Below are positions 7,830-15,761 of a stretch of DNA of 64,000 bases, piece after piece. The DNA is from Levilinea sp. Its GTDB lineage: Bacteria; Chloroflexota; Anaerolineae; Anaerolineales; Anaerolineaceae. The notes under the pieces are model-generated. The model did no database searches, had not been told where the DNA came from, and saw only the letters and a program-made list of their open reading frames with translations. A program made the translations under genes and the position numbers. Within the stretch, counting starts at the first letter, position 1. Every line of letters starts with the position of its first letter. The stretch covers positions 124,001 through 188,000 of the forward strand of contig JARKPO010000003.1 in NCBI GenBank assembly GCA_029975215.1, written 5' to 3'.

Positions 7830-10241
7830 ATGGACGAAAAGACGCTGGTCACTCTGGAGTTTCCAAAGGTGCTGGAACGGCTGGCTGCTTACGCTGCATT
7901 CAGCATTTCCGCAGAGATGGCACGCGCCTTGCGCCCGACGAGCGATCTGGAAGAGGCTCTGAAACGCCAGGCCCGCACGACTGAGGCCCGCCGCCTGCTG
8001 AGCATCAACGTGGATTTCAGCGTGGGCGGGGCGCGTGATATTCGCGCTTTGGTAGATCTGGCGCGCCGCGCCGGTGTTTTGGAAGGCAGCGATCTGCTGG
8101 ATGTGAAAAACACCCTGACGGCGGCCCGCAATATGGCCCGCAGCTTTGAACGGCATGCCCCTGAGTGCCCGCATCTGGCCGAGGTGGCTTTGGGCTTGCC
8201 GCCCCCCAGTGGAATTATTGATATCATCACCCAATCCATCTCCGACCGCGGAGATGTTTTAGATTCGGCTTCTGACCGGCTGTCCACCATCCGGCGCGAA
8301 CTGAAAATTTCGTATGAACACCTGATGAGCCGCCTGGAGCGCATGATCAACGACCCCAATATATCTCCCATGCTGCAGGAAGCCATCATCACCCAGCGCA
8401 ACGGCCGTTATGTGCTGCCTTTGCGGGCGGAATTTAAGGGGCGGGTGCGCTCCATCATCCACGATCAGTCCGCATCGGGGGCAACTCTGTTTGTGGAGCC
8501 GCTGGTCACGGTGGAACTGAACAACAAACTGCACGAAATGCAGCTGGCCGAGCGCGACGAGGTGCGCCGCATTCTGGCAGATATTTCCGCGCAGATCGGC
8601 CGCCAGGCGCGCGAGATTGAAACCGTGTTGGGCGCGTTGGCCGAGATGGATCTGGCGCTGATGTGCGCCAAATACGCCGACGACCTGCGTGCCTCCGAAC
8701 CGGTGCTGAACGCACCCAAACCGCGCCGCGACCACCCCGGCACCACGCTGCGCCTGTTTCAGGCGCGCCACCCTCTGCTGGACGCCAAAAAAGTGGTGTC
8801 CATTGACGTGGATCTGAACGAGCAGACCTTTGCAGTGGTCATCACCGGCCCCAATACCGGCGGTAAGACCGTCACGTTGAAAACTGTGGGGCTGCTGGCC
8901 CTCATGGCCCAATCTGGCCTGCATATCCCCGCCCAATCCGGCTCGGCCCTCTCGGTCTTTGCTGATATTTTCGCCGACATTGGCGACGAACAGTCCATTG
9001 AGCAGTCCCTTTCCACCTTTTCCGGCCACATCACCAACATTGTGCGCATTTTAGGGCAGGCTGGCCCGGGCACGCTGGTGCTGCTGGACGAACTGGGCGC
9101 AGGCACCGACCCGCAGGAAGGCGCGGCCCTGGCGCGGGCGCTGCTGTCGGATCTGGTGCAAAAGCGCGTGCCCTGCCTGGTGGCCACTCACTACCCTGAG
9201 CTGAAATCCTTCGCCCATGGTACGCCAGGGGTGATCAACGCCAGCATGGAATTTGATCTTCAGACCCTGCGCCCCACCTATCACCTGACCCTGGGGCTGC
9301 CGGGGCGTTCCAACGCGCTGCTGATCGCCGAGCGGCTGGGGCTGCCGGAGCGCATTTTGCAGGAGGCCCGCGGGCAGCTGAACCCGGAGGATTTGCGCGC
9401 CGAGAATCTGCTGGACGAGATCCACCAGCAGCGCGATCTGGCCCGCCAGGCGCGCACCGCCGCAGAAAAATCGCGCGGCGACGCGGAGCGTCTGCGCTCG
9501 GAACTGCTGCAGCAGCGCGAGCAGATTGAAGATGAACGCCTGAAAATTCTGGAAAAAACCCGTCGTGAGGCCGAAAAGGAAGTGGAAGCCCTGCGCCGCG
9601 AGATGGAAGACCTGCGCCGCCAGCTGAACCGCGCGCGCCAGCCCCTGGAAGCCCTGAAACCTCTGCAGCGTAAACTGAGCGACCTGGAAGACAGTGTGCA
9701 AAAGCCGGTAGAACGCCAGACCGTGGCAGAAGCCGTCCCTTCGCGCCAGCCGCTGCGCATTGGCGAAAAGGTGCGTCTGCGCGCCCTGCAAATGGACGGG
9801 GTGGTCACGGCGGTCAGCGAGTCGGATGTGGAGGTGCAGTTGGGCGCGCTGCGGCTGCGCACGCGCCTGAGCGACATTCAGCGCAGCGGCGAGACCCCCC
9901 CTGCGCCCCCCAGCCCCACCGCCGGCCGCGGAGGGCCGCGCCCCCCGGCCGCCCCCAGCAGCAGCCGCGTCCCTGCCCCGCCGCTGCCTTCCCCGGGCAT
10001 GGAGCTGGACCTGCGTGGGCAGCGCGCCGAGGACGCCCTGGAGATGCTGCAAACTTATATTGACAATGCTTATATGACCGGCATGCCCTTCGTGCGCATC
10101 ATCCACGGCAAGGGTACGGGGCGGCTGCGCCAGGTGGTGCGCGAGGCTTTGCAGGCCTCCAGCTATGTGGCCCGCTTTGAAACCGGCCAGGAGAGCGAAG
10201 GCGGCGACGGCGTGACCGTGGCCCACTTGAAAGAAGATTGA
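7830..10241 (+). CDS. mutS2: MutS2 endonuclease/ATPase
   Basis: An 803-residue MutS2. The MutS core helices are followed by the ABC-type ATPase with Walker A GPNTGGKTVTLKT near residue 340 and LVLLDELGAGTDPQEG as Walker B. A long coiled coil spans about residues 520-630. A Pro-rich linker leads to a C-terminal Smr nuclease domain (ELDLRGQRAEDAL and IIHGKGTGRLR). MutS2 suppresses homologous recombination or rescues collided ribosomes in characterised species. The gene is divergent from the ABC-F gene. Confidence 0.96.
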   Translation: MDEKTLVTLEFPKVLERLAAYAAFSISAEMARALRPTSDLEEALKRQARTTEARRLLSINVDFSVGGARDIRALVDLARRAGVLEGSDLLDVKNTLTAARNMARSFERHAPECPHLAEVALGLPPPSGIIDIITQSISDRGDVLDSASDRLSTIRRELKISYEHLMSRLERMINDPNISPMLQEAIITQRNGRYVLPLRAEFKGRVRSIIHDQSASGATLFVEPLVTVELNNKLHEMQLAERDEVRRILADISAQIGRQAREIETVLGALAEMDLALMCAKYADDLRASEPVLNAPKPRRDHPGTTLRLFQARHPLLDAKKVVSIDVDLNEQTFAVVITGPNTGGKTVTLKTVGLLALMAQSGLHIPAQSGSALSVFADIFADIGDEQSIEQSLSTFSGHITNIVRILGQAGPGTLVLLDELGAGTDPQEGAALARALLSDLVQKRVPCLVATHYPELKSFAHGTPGVINASMEFDLQTLRPTYHLTLGLPGRSNALLIAERLGLPERILQEARGQLNPEDLRAENLLDEIHQQRDLARQARTAAEKSRGDAERLRSELLQQREQIEDERLKILEKTRREAEKEVEALRREMEDLRRQLNRARQPLEALKPLQRKLSDLEDSVQKPVERQTVAEAVPSRQPLRIGEKVRLRALQMDGVVTAVSESDVEVQLGALRLRTRLSDIQRSGETPPAPPSPTAGRGGPRPPAAPSSSRVPAPPLPSPGMELDLRGQRAEDALEMLQTYIDNAYMTGMPFVRIIHGKGTGRLRQVVREALQASSYVARFETGQESEGGDGVTVAHLKED

Positions 10242-10279
10242 AGCTGAAAAACCCGCCAGGTTTCTCGAGAAATTCCCTC

Positions 10280-10308
10280 TTGACAGTTTAGAACAGATTT
10301 GCTACTCT
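10280..10308 (+). promoter_or_regulatory. Sigma-70-type promoter in the purA leader region
   Basis: TTGACA and TACTCT are spaced by 17 bp, with a TGn extension before the -10 box. A second possible -10 (TATAAT, 10399-10404) lies closer to purA but lacks a matching -35. The predicted leader from the first promoter is about 155 nt, and I see no known riboswitch in it. Confidence 0.75.
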
Positions 10309-10470
10309 ATTAACAATGGCCCTCGCAGTGCGGCACCTTTTGCACCTCGCCGGTCTGACCGCCGCTTTGGGTATGATTTCACCCAGCCCCCAAAGCGTTA
10401 TAATTAAACTGATCTGGCCGGGCTGGAACCGGCTGACCGAACCGCAGATCCGGGTACCAAAGGAGGAAAG

Positions 10471-11766
10471 ATGCCGCTACAGATTGTGATTGGCATGCAG
10501 TGGGGGGATGAGGGCAAGGGCCGTATCGTTGACTTGCTGGCTGCCGAATCGGATATCGCTGCCCGCTTTAACGGCGGGGATAACGCTGGCCATACGGTGA
10601 CGGTCGGCGCGCAGACTTTTAAGCTGCATCTGATTCCCTCCGGCTTGATTCATCCCCACACCATAGGCGTAATGGGCGGCGGCATGGTGATTAACCCCGC
10701 CACGCTGCTGGAGGAGATGGCCGCGCTGCGCGCGAGCGGCCTGCGCGTGGATGCGCAGCGCCTGCGCATTTCTTATGCGGCCCACATCATCACCCCCGCC
10801 CACCGCGCGCTGGATGCAGCCCAGGAAGCTGCTTTGGGCGCTGGCAAAATCGGCACCACCGGCCGCGGCATCGGCCCGGCCTACACCGAGCGCGCTGCCC
10901 GCCGCGGGCTGCGCATGCAGGATATGCTCACCCCCGAAACCTTCCGACGAAAACTGATCCAGCATGTGGAAGAGGTCAACACTCGCCTGATCCAGCTTTA
11001 CCACACCCCACCGTTGGACGCGCAGGCCGTGGCCGCCGAATATCTGGGTTATGCCGACCAACTGCGCGACCATATCTGCGATGTGGGCGCCGTGGTGGAA
11101 AGCGCGCTGCACGACGGATTGCGCGTGCTGGCTGAAGGCGCCCAGGGGTCGCTGCTCGACCTGGACTGGGGCACCTACCCCTTTGTCACCAGTTCTACCA
11201 CCACCGCACTGGCGGCCATGCCCGGGCTGGGCATCGGCATCACCCCCGTGGAGCGCGTCATCGGCGTGACGAAGGCCTTCCAGACCCGCGTGGGGTCGGG
11301 GCCTTTCCCCACCGAGCTGACGGACGCCACCGCCGAGGCCCTGCGCGGCACCGGCGCCCAACCCTGGGACGAATTCGGCACCACCACGGGCCGCCCGCGG
11401 CGCGTGGGCTGGCTGGATGGGGTGCTGCTGCGCTACACAGTGCGCATCAACGGGGCCACCGAACTGGTGCTTACCAAGCTGGATGTGCTTTCCGGCCTGC
11501 CTGAGCTGAAATTGTGCGTGGGTTACCGCGCCCACGGCCAAACCTACCAAGACCTGCCCATGGGCCTGGCGGATCTGGACTCCTTTGAACCCGTGTATGA
11601 AACCCTGCCGGGTTGGAAGGAAGACCTCACCGCGGCCCGCGCCTGGTCCGATCTGCCCCCGGCGGCCAAGCTCTATATCCGCCGCGTGGAGGAAATTTCC
11701 GGCGTGATGGTGCGTCAGGTTTCGGTGGGGCCAGAACGCGATCAGATCGTGGATTTATCCCAGTGA
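10471..11766 (+). CDS. purA: Adenylosuccinate synthetase
   Basis: A 431-residue enzyme joining IMP and aspartate with GTP, the first committed step to AMP. MQWGDEGKGRIVDLLA is the P-loop near residue 8. GDNAGHTV, the GTTGRGIGPAY IMP-binding segment and GSGPFPTEL are in the expected order, and the length is normal. AAAGGAGG lies six bases before the ATG. A lipoprotein gene begins two bases after the stop. Confidence 0.97.
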   Translation: MPLQIVIGMQWGDEGKGRIVDLLAAESDIAARFNGGDNAGHTVTVGAQTFKLHLIPSGLIHPHTIGVMGGGMVINPATLLEEMAALRASGLRVDAQRLRISYAAHIITPAHRALDAAQEAALGAGKIGTTGRGIGPAYTERAARRGLRMQDMLTPETFRRKLIQHVEEVNTRLIQLYHTPPLDAQAVAAEYLGYADQLRDHICDVGAVVESALHDGLRVLAEGAQGSLLDLDWGTYPFVTSSTTTALAAMPGLGIGITPVERVIGVTKAFQTRVGSGPFPTELTDATAEALRGTGAQPWDEFGTTTGRPRRVGWLDGVLLRYTVRINGATELVLTKLDVLSGLPELKLCVGYRAHGQTYQDLPMGLADLDSFEPVYETLPGWKEDLTAARAWSDLPPAAKLYIRRVEEISGVMVRQVSVGPERDQIVDLSQ

Positions 11767-11768
11767 AC

Positions 11769-12596
11769 ATGCGTTTGTGGTTCCGCGGGGTGGTGGTGAT
11801 GGGCCTGGGGCTGTTGGCGGCCTGCAGTCTGACGCCGCAAACGCCCGAGCCGCTGCCCACCCTGACCCCACTGCCCAGCCAGACGGCCTCTCCCACCGTG
11901 GTGTGGTTCCCACCCACGGATACGCCCACGCCCATCCCTACGCAGGAAGTGATGCCCACCCCCGATCAGCGCCCTGGGCTGGGGCAGGTGCTGGCCACCG
12001 ACACCTTCACCGCGCCCAGCGGCTGGCAGACCCGTTCCACCACCCTGGGCAGCATCGCCTACGGCAAAGAGGAACTGACCCTGGCCATCCCCGGCCCCAA
12101 AACCAGCCTGATCAGCATGCGCGAGGATTTGAGCTACGACAATTTTTACCTGGAGCTGACCGTCAGTGCCAATCTGTGCCGCGGGGCCGATGCCTACGGC
12201 CTGCTGGTGCGGGCTTCGGGGCCTTTCAACGGCTACCGCCTGCTGGCCTCGTGCGATGGGCAGCTGCGCATGGAGCGCATTCGCAACGGGCAGGCCGTGC
12301 CTTTGCAGGATTGGACCCCCTCCGGCCAGGTGCCTCCAGGCGCGCCGGGCAGAGTCCGCCTGGGAATTTGGGCCTATAATACAGAAATACGGGTGTTTGC
12401 CAACGATGTGTACCAGTTCAGCGTCAGTGATCCGGTCTGGCGCGGCGGCACCCTGGGCGTGTACGCGCGCACCGCGGCGGATTCGCCCGTTTCGGTTAAT
12501 TTCTCACAGTTGGAGGTGCGCAGTCTGACAGTGCAGCCCACCCTTCCCCCACCCACGCCTACCCCCACGGAGCGGCCCCAGCAAAAGGGCAGCTGA
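11769..12596 (+). CDS. Lipoprotein with a LamG/DUF1080-like beta-sandwich
   Basis: A hydrophobic signal ends in the lipobox LLAAC. A Thr/Pro linker follows, then a domain of about 190 residues beginning DTFTAPSGWQ, and a short TPTPTE tail. The domain pattern (YGLLVRASG, GYRLLASCDG, LGIWAYNTEIRVFAND) resembles concanavalin-like or 3-keto-disaccharide hydrolase folds. The start at 11769 replaces the caller's long upstream extension, which lies inside purA. It is likely anchored outside the membrane and its function is unknown. Confidence 0.75.
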   Translation: MRLWFRGVVVMGLGLLAACSLTPQTPEPLPTLTPLPSQTASPTVVWFPPTDTPTPIPTQEVMPTPDQRPGLGQVLATDTFTAPSGWQTRSTTLGSIAYGKEELTLAIPGPKTSLISMREDLSYDNFYLELTVSANLCRGADAYGLLVRASGPFNGYRLLASCDGQLRMERIRNGQAVPLQDWTPSGQVPPGAPGRVRLGIWAYNTEIRVFANDVYQFSVSDPVWRGGTLGVYARTAADSPVSVNFSQLEVRSLTVQPTLPPPTPTPTERPQQKGS

Positions 12597-12670
12597 AAAG
12601 ATGACTATACCTTCCGTGCGAAGACGATTGAATCCGAACCTAACTTGATCAGCGAAAGGAAACCCAAACC

Positions 12671-13105
12671 ATGTCTTTTCAAACGGTTATTCTCGTTGGA
12701 AATTTAGGGCGCGACCCTGAGATGCGCTATACCCCCAGCGGCGAGCCGGTGACCAGCTTTTCCGTGGCGACCAGCCGTGAATACACCGGCCGCGACGGCA
12801 AGGTGAAAGAGACCACCTGGTTCCGCATTTCGGTGTGGGGCAAGATGGCCGAAGTGTGCAACAATTACCTGCGCAAAGGCAGTAAAGTGCTGGTGGAAGG
12901 CCGCCTGACCCCTGACCCCGCTACGGGCGCCCCGCGTATCTGGACCAGCAAAGACGGCCGCCAGGGCAGCTCCTATGAGGTCAGCGCCTCGACGGTGCGC
13001 TTCCTGTCCTCGCGCACGGAAGGCGGCGAGGGCGGCGGTTCTTATTCTGGCGGCGGCGAAGATGTGGGCGATATGATGGTGGGTGAAGATGACATCCCCT
13101 TCTAA
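12671..13105 (+). CDS. ssb: Single-stranded DNA-binding protein
   Basis: A 144-residue SSB. The OB fold starts FQTVILVGNLGRDPEMRYTP and continues with ETTWFRISVWGKMAE and KGSKVLVEGRL. A Gly-rich linker leads to the acidic tip DDIPF, which recruits partner proteins. AAGGA lies upstream. The following DUF3467, translin-like and Cas4-like genes all overlap, so ssb heads a compact five-gene operon. Confidence 0.96.
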   Translation: MSFQTVILVGNLGRDPEMRYTPSGEPVTSFSVATSREYTGRDGKVKETTWFRISVWGKMAEVCNNYLRKGSKVLVEGRLTPDPATGAPRIWTSKDGRQGSSYEVSASTVRFLSSRTEGGEGGGSYSGGGEDVGDMMVGEDDIPF

Positions 13106-13439
13106 TCCGGCCCCTGATCCAGCTGAACCTCAGCAGATGATGCGCCTCTCGCCGGATTTGCAGCCCGAATATGTCAACCTGGTGCGCATTACGCATTCTC
13201 CTGCGGAACTGGTGCTGGATTTTGCGCGCATGCTGCCCGGAATCGGTGTGCCGCCGGTGGCCGCGCGTCTGTTGATGTCGCCCACCGGCGCCAAGCTCTT
13301 TTTGCGTGCGTTAGCTGAAAATCTGGCGCGCTATGAGGCGGCTTTCGGCCCCATTCACCTGCCGGGAGAAAAATCCCTGGCCGGTGATTTGTTCGGTTCC
13401 ATTCACCCACCGCAGCCCTCCGATGGAGACAAACCATGA
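13089..13439 (+). CDS. DUF3467 family protein
   Basis: A small protein of about 116 residues. The core YVNLVRITHSPAELVLDFARMLPG followed by MSPTGAKLFLRALAENLARYEAAFG matches the DUF3467 pattern (quoted in parts). The family has no established function but often occurs near genes for DNA-binding proteins. The ATG at 13089 overlaps the ssb coding end by 17 bp and has GGTG upstream. The GTG at 13083 is the alternative start. Confidence 0.75.
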   Translation: MTSPSNPAPDPAEPQQMMRLSPDLQPEYVNLVRITHSPAELVLDFARMLPGIGVPPVAARLLMSPTGAKLFLRALAENLARYEAAFGPIHLPGEKSLAGDLFGSIHPPQPSDGDKP

Positions 13440-14092
13440 GCGGTTTTGATGAAATGCAGCGTTTGAGTGAGATCACCGAGCGCGCCCACCAGGATTTTGA
13501 GGCCCGCAGTCGGGCGCGGGACGAGGCTTTGGCCAATGCCCGCCAGCTCACCCGCCACGCCGCCAACACCATCCGCGCTATTCACCGCGATGAGAGCGAC
13601 CTGGCCGAGGATCTGCTGTCGCAGGCGCGCGACCTGGTGGAAACCATGAAGCGCAACCTGGAGCCTTTCCCCAGCCTGTACTACGCAGGCTACACCCAGG
13701 ATGCCATCAAAGAGTTCGTAGAGGCCAGCATCACCTGCGCCCTCATCCGCCAACAGGCGTTGCCCTCGCCGGAAGAGCTGGGGGTGGAGGTGGCTACCTA
13801 TTACAACGGTCTGGCCGAGGTTCCGGGTGAGCTGCGACGGCGCTGCATGGACATTCTGCGCCAGGGCTATTCCGAGCAGGCTGAACGGCTGCTGTACTGC
13901 ATGGATGAAATCTACACCGTGCTGGTGACGTTGGACTACGCGGACGCCATCACCAATGGGCTGCGCCGCCAGACGGATTTGGTACGCGGCATTGTGGAGC
14001 GCACCCGCGCCGATCTGACCGTCAGCCTGCGCCAGGATTTGCTCAAGCGGTCTTTGGACGCCGTGCTGGAGCGCCTGTCGGACGAGGGTTAA
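13436..14092 (+). CDS. Translin/TRAX family protein
   Basis: A 218-residue all-alpha protein. LYYAGYTQDAIKEFVEASI, PSPEELGV, YNGLAEVPGELRRR and the end segment GLRRQTDLVRGIVERTRADL follow the translin family order. Translins bind single-stranded RNA or DNA as octamers, and TRAX subunits are ribonucleases. The Glu pair E-x-x-E of TRAX is present in KEFVEA, while the later GxxDxxGEL aspartate appears as Glu (GLAEVPGEL). It overlaps DUF3467 by four bases and the next gene by one. Confidence 0.85.
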   Translation: MSGFDEMQRLSEITERAHQDFEARSRARDEALANARQLTRHAANTIRAIHRDESDLAEDLLSQARDLVETMKRNLEPFPSLYYAGYTQDAIKEFVEASITCALIRQQALPSPEELGVEVATYYNGLAEVPGELRRRCMDILRQGYSEQAERLLYCMDEIYTVLVTLDYADAITNGLRRQTDLVRGIVERTRADLTVSLRQDLLKRSLDAVLERLSDEG

Positions 14093-14331
14093 TGCGGACC
14101 CTGCGCGCCTCGGAACTGGGTTCGTTCCTGTACTGCCGCCGCGCCTGGTGGTACCAGCTGCAAGGCATTCGCTCGCAGAACCAGGCCGAGCTGCAGGGCG
14201 GCACGGCCTTTCACCATGAACACGGGCGCAAGGTGGTGCAGGCGCAGATGCTGCGCCTGGGGGCCTGGGCGGCTTTGCTGCTGGCTTTGGTGCTGGCGGC
14301 GGTGGGGCTGACTCTGCTGGTGCTGCATTGA
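14092..14331 (+). CDS. N-terminal part of a Cas4-like protein ending in a membrane helix
   Basis: A 79-residue protein. The opening LRASELGSFLYCRRAWWYQL matches the Cas4/Dna2 N-terminal segment that supplies the first iron-sulfur cysteine. GGTAFHHEHGRKV resembles the RecB-family GxxxH motif. Residues about 57-78 form one hydrophobic helix. The Asp and ExK catalytic parts are missing here but lie in the next gene, which overlaps by TTGA in another frame. Either this is a true two-subunit membrane nuclease or a single gene broken by a frameshift. Confidence 0.75.
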   Translation: MRTLRASELGSFLYCRRAWWYQLQGIRSQNQAELQGGTAFHHEHGRKVVQAQMLRLGAWAALLLALVLAAVGLTLLVLH

Positions 14332-14858
14332 GCGCGGGCGTGATAGGGGTGTTCGTCCTGGCGGCGGCGCTGCTGGCGGCGGCTGTGGTGTTTTTCATCC
14401 AGGCCGCCCGCCGCCAACGTCAGACCGGCCTGCCGGCGGGCAAGGTGATCTATTCCGATACGGGCCTGTGGCGCGAGGTAGAAAAGCCTCTGTTTGATTC
14501 GCTGCTGGGCCTGACGGGCCGCCCTGATTATGTGGTGGACGAAAACGGCCGCCTGACGCCGGTGGAAGTGAAAAGCACCTGGGCGCCGCCGGTTCCCTAC
14601 GACAGCCACATCTACCAGCTGGCAGCTTACTGCCTGCTGGTGGAAAAAAAGACCGGGGTGCGGCCTGCCCACGGCCTTCTGCACTACCGCAACCGCACCC
14701 TGTCGATTCCCTACACGGAGGAATTGGAAACCCGCCTGCTCGACCTGTTGGCGGAAATGCGCCTGGCCGAACGGCGCGGCGCGGCCGACCGTTCGCACGA
14801 GGATCCGGCCCGCTGCGCGCGCTGCGGCTACCGCTCGGTTTGCGATCAGCGCCTGTAG
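14328..14858 (+). CDS. C-terminal part of a Cas4-like PD-(D/E)XK nuclease starting with a membrane helix
   Basis: A 176-residue protein. A hydrophobic helix spans about residues 5-25. GRPDYVVDENGRLTPVEVKST supplies the nuclease Asp and ExK motifs, and IYQLAAYCLLVE is the usual following helix. CARCGYRSVCDQ gives the three C-terminal cysteines of the Cas4 iron-sulfur cluster. Together with the previous gene it completes the Cas4 motif set, interrupted by a transmembrane hairpin. The TTG start at 14328 fits the overlap; a GTG at 14340 is possible. No CRISPR array or other cas gene is nearby. Confidence 0.78.
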   Translation: MSAGVIGVFVLAAALLAAAVVFFIQAARRQRQTGLPAGKVIYSDTGLWREVEKPLFDSLLGLTGRPDYVVDENGRLTPVEVKSTWAPPVPYDSHIYQLAAYCLLVEKKTGVRPAHGLLHYRNRTLSIPYTEELETRLLDLLAEMRLAERRGAADRSHEDPARCARCGYRSVCDQRL

Positions 14859-14881
14859 GCGGCTTTTGCGAGGGGGGAAGC

Positions 14882-14910
14882 TTGACGGTCTTTGCCGGGC
14901 ATGTGATAAT
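14882..14910 (+). promoter_or_regulatory. Sigma-70-type promoter of the SAM hydroxide adenosyltransferase-like gene
   Basis: TTGACG and GATAAT are 17 bp apart, with a TGn extension. A leader of about 33 nt carries TGAGGA before the ATG. Confidence 0.75.
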
Positions 14911-14949
14911 AGAATCATATTGGTAAACCCCGAGTACCTCTGAGGATTC

Positions 14950-15756
14950 ATGAGCATTTTGACCCTGCTGACCGATTTTGGCCTGCAGGACGGCTATGTG
15001 GGTATCATGAAGGGCGTCATTTTGCGGATTGCCCCGCAGACCACCCTGGTGGATATCACCCACGAAGTTCGTCCGCAGCATATATTGGAAGGTGCTCTGA
15101 CCCTGGAACGCAGCGTGCCCTATTTCCCCGCGGGGAGTGTGCACGTGGCGGTCGTGGACCCAGGTGTGGGCACCTCTCGCCGTCCCATCGCCGCGCAGTT
15201 GGGGGATCAAATCCTGGTTGGGCCAGATAACGGCCTGTTTACGCTGTTAATCCAGGCTGCGGAACGCAGCCAACGCCCTGTGAAAATCGTCCATCTTAAC
15301 CGTCCGCGCTTTTGGTTGGCGGAGCCGAGCAATGTCTTCCACGGCCGCGACATCTTTGCGCCGGTGGGAGCGCATCTGGCCCGCGGCGTTCCGCTGGAAG
15401 AGCTGGGCACCCCCATTCAAGACCCCATTCGCCTGGAACTGCCCCTGCCTCAGCCCATTGACGGCGGCTGGCGCGCGCAGATTATCCATATTGACCGCTT
15501 TGGCAACCTGGCGGTCAATTTGCGCACCCGCCATCTGGCCGGCATGAGCAGCGTGCAGGTGCGCGTGGCCCGCCACACCATTCCGCGCCTTTCGCGCGCC
15601 TTTGGCGACGGCAAACCCGGGGAGCTGGTGGCCTTGATGGACAGCTCCGGGTATCTCAGCGTGTGTCAGGTGAACGGCAGCGCCGCCGAGTATTTAAACG
15701 CCGTGGTTGGCGATTCTTTGGAAGTGATCGTAACCCGCAGCAGCACCGCGGGTTAA
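14950..15756 (+). CDS. SAM hydroxide adenosyltransferase (DUF62) family protein
   Basis: A 268-residue protein of the fluorinase/DUF62 family. LLTDFGLQDGYVGIMKGVI near the N-terminus, VDPGVGTSRRPI and GPDNGLFT are family landmarks; FHGRDIFAPVGAHLARG and IDRFGNLAVN follow. Characterised DUF62 members split S-adenosylmethionine with water to adenosine and methionine. The ECF transporter ATPase starts five bases after the stop, so the genes probably form one operon. Confidence 0.88.
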   Translation: MSILTLLTDFGLQDGYVGIMKGVILRIAPQTTLVDITHEVRPQHILEGALTLERSVPYFPAGSVHVAVVDPGVGTSRRPIAAQLGDQILVGPDNGLFTLLIQAAERSQRPVKIVHLNRPRFWLAEPSNVFHGRDIFAPVGAHLARGVPLEELGTPIQDPIRLELPLPQPIDGGWRAQIIHIDRFGNLAVNLRTRHLAGMSSVQVRVARHTIPRLSRAFGDGKPGELVALMDSSGYLSVCQVNGSAAEYLNAVVGDSLEVIVTRSSTAG

Positions 15757-15761
15757 CTTGA

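Noticed and set aside
9051-10226. 391-codon minus-strand ORF inside mutS2
   Set aside because: Shadow of the MutS2 coiled coil and Smr region.
10399-10404. TATAAT as the main purA promoter
   Set aside because: There is no -35 at suitable distance; the upstream TTGACA-17-TACTCT with TGn is stronger. It is kept only as a possible secondary start.
14092-14858. CRISPR-Cas locus around the Cas4-like genes
   Set aside because: No repeat-spacer array and no cas1, cas2 or effector genes are present anywhere in the window.
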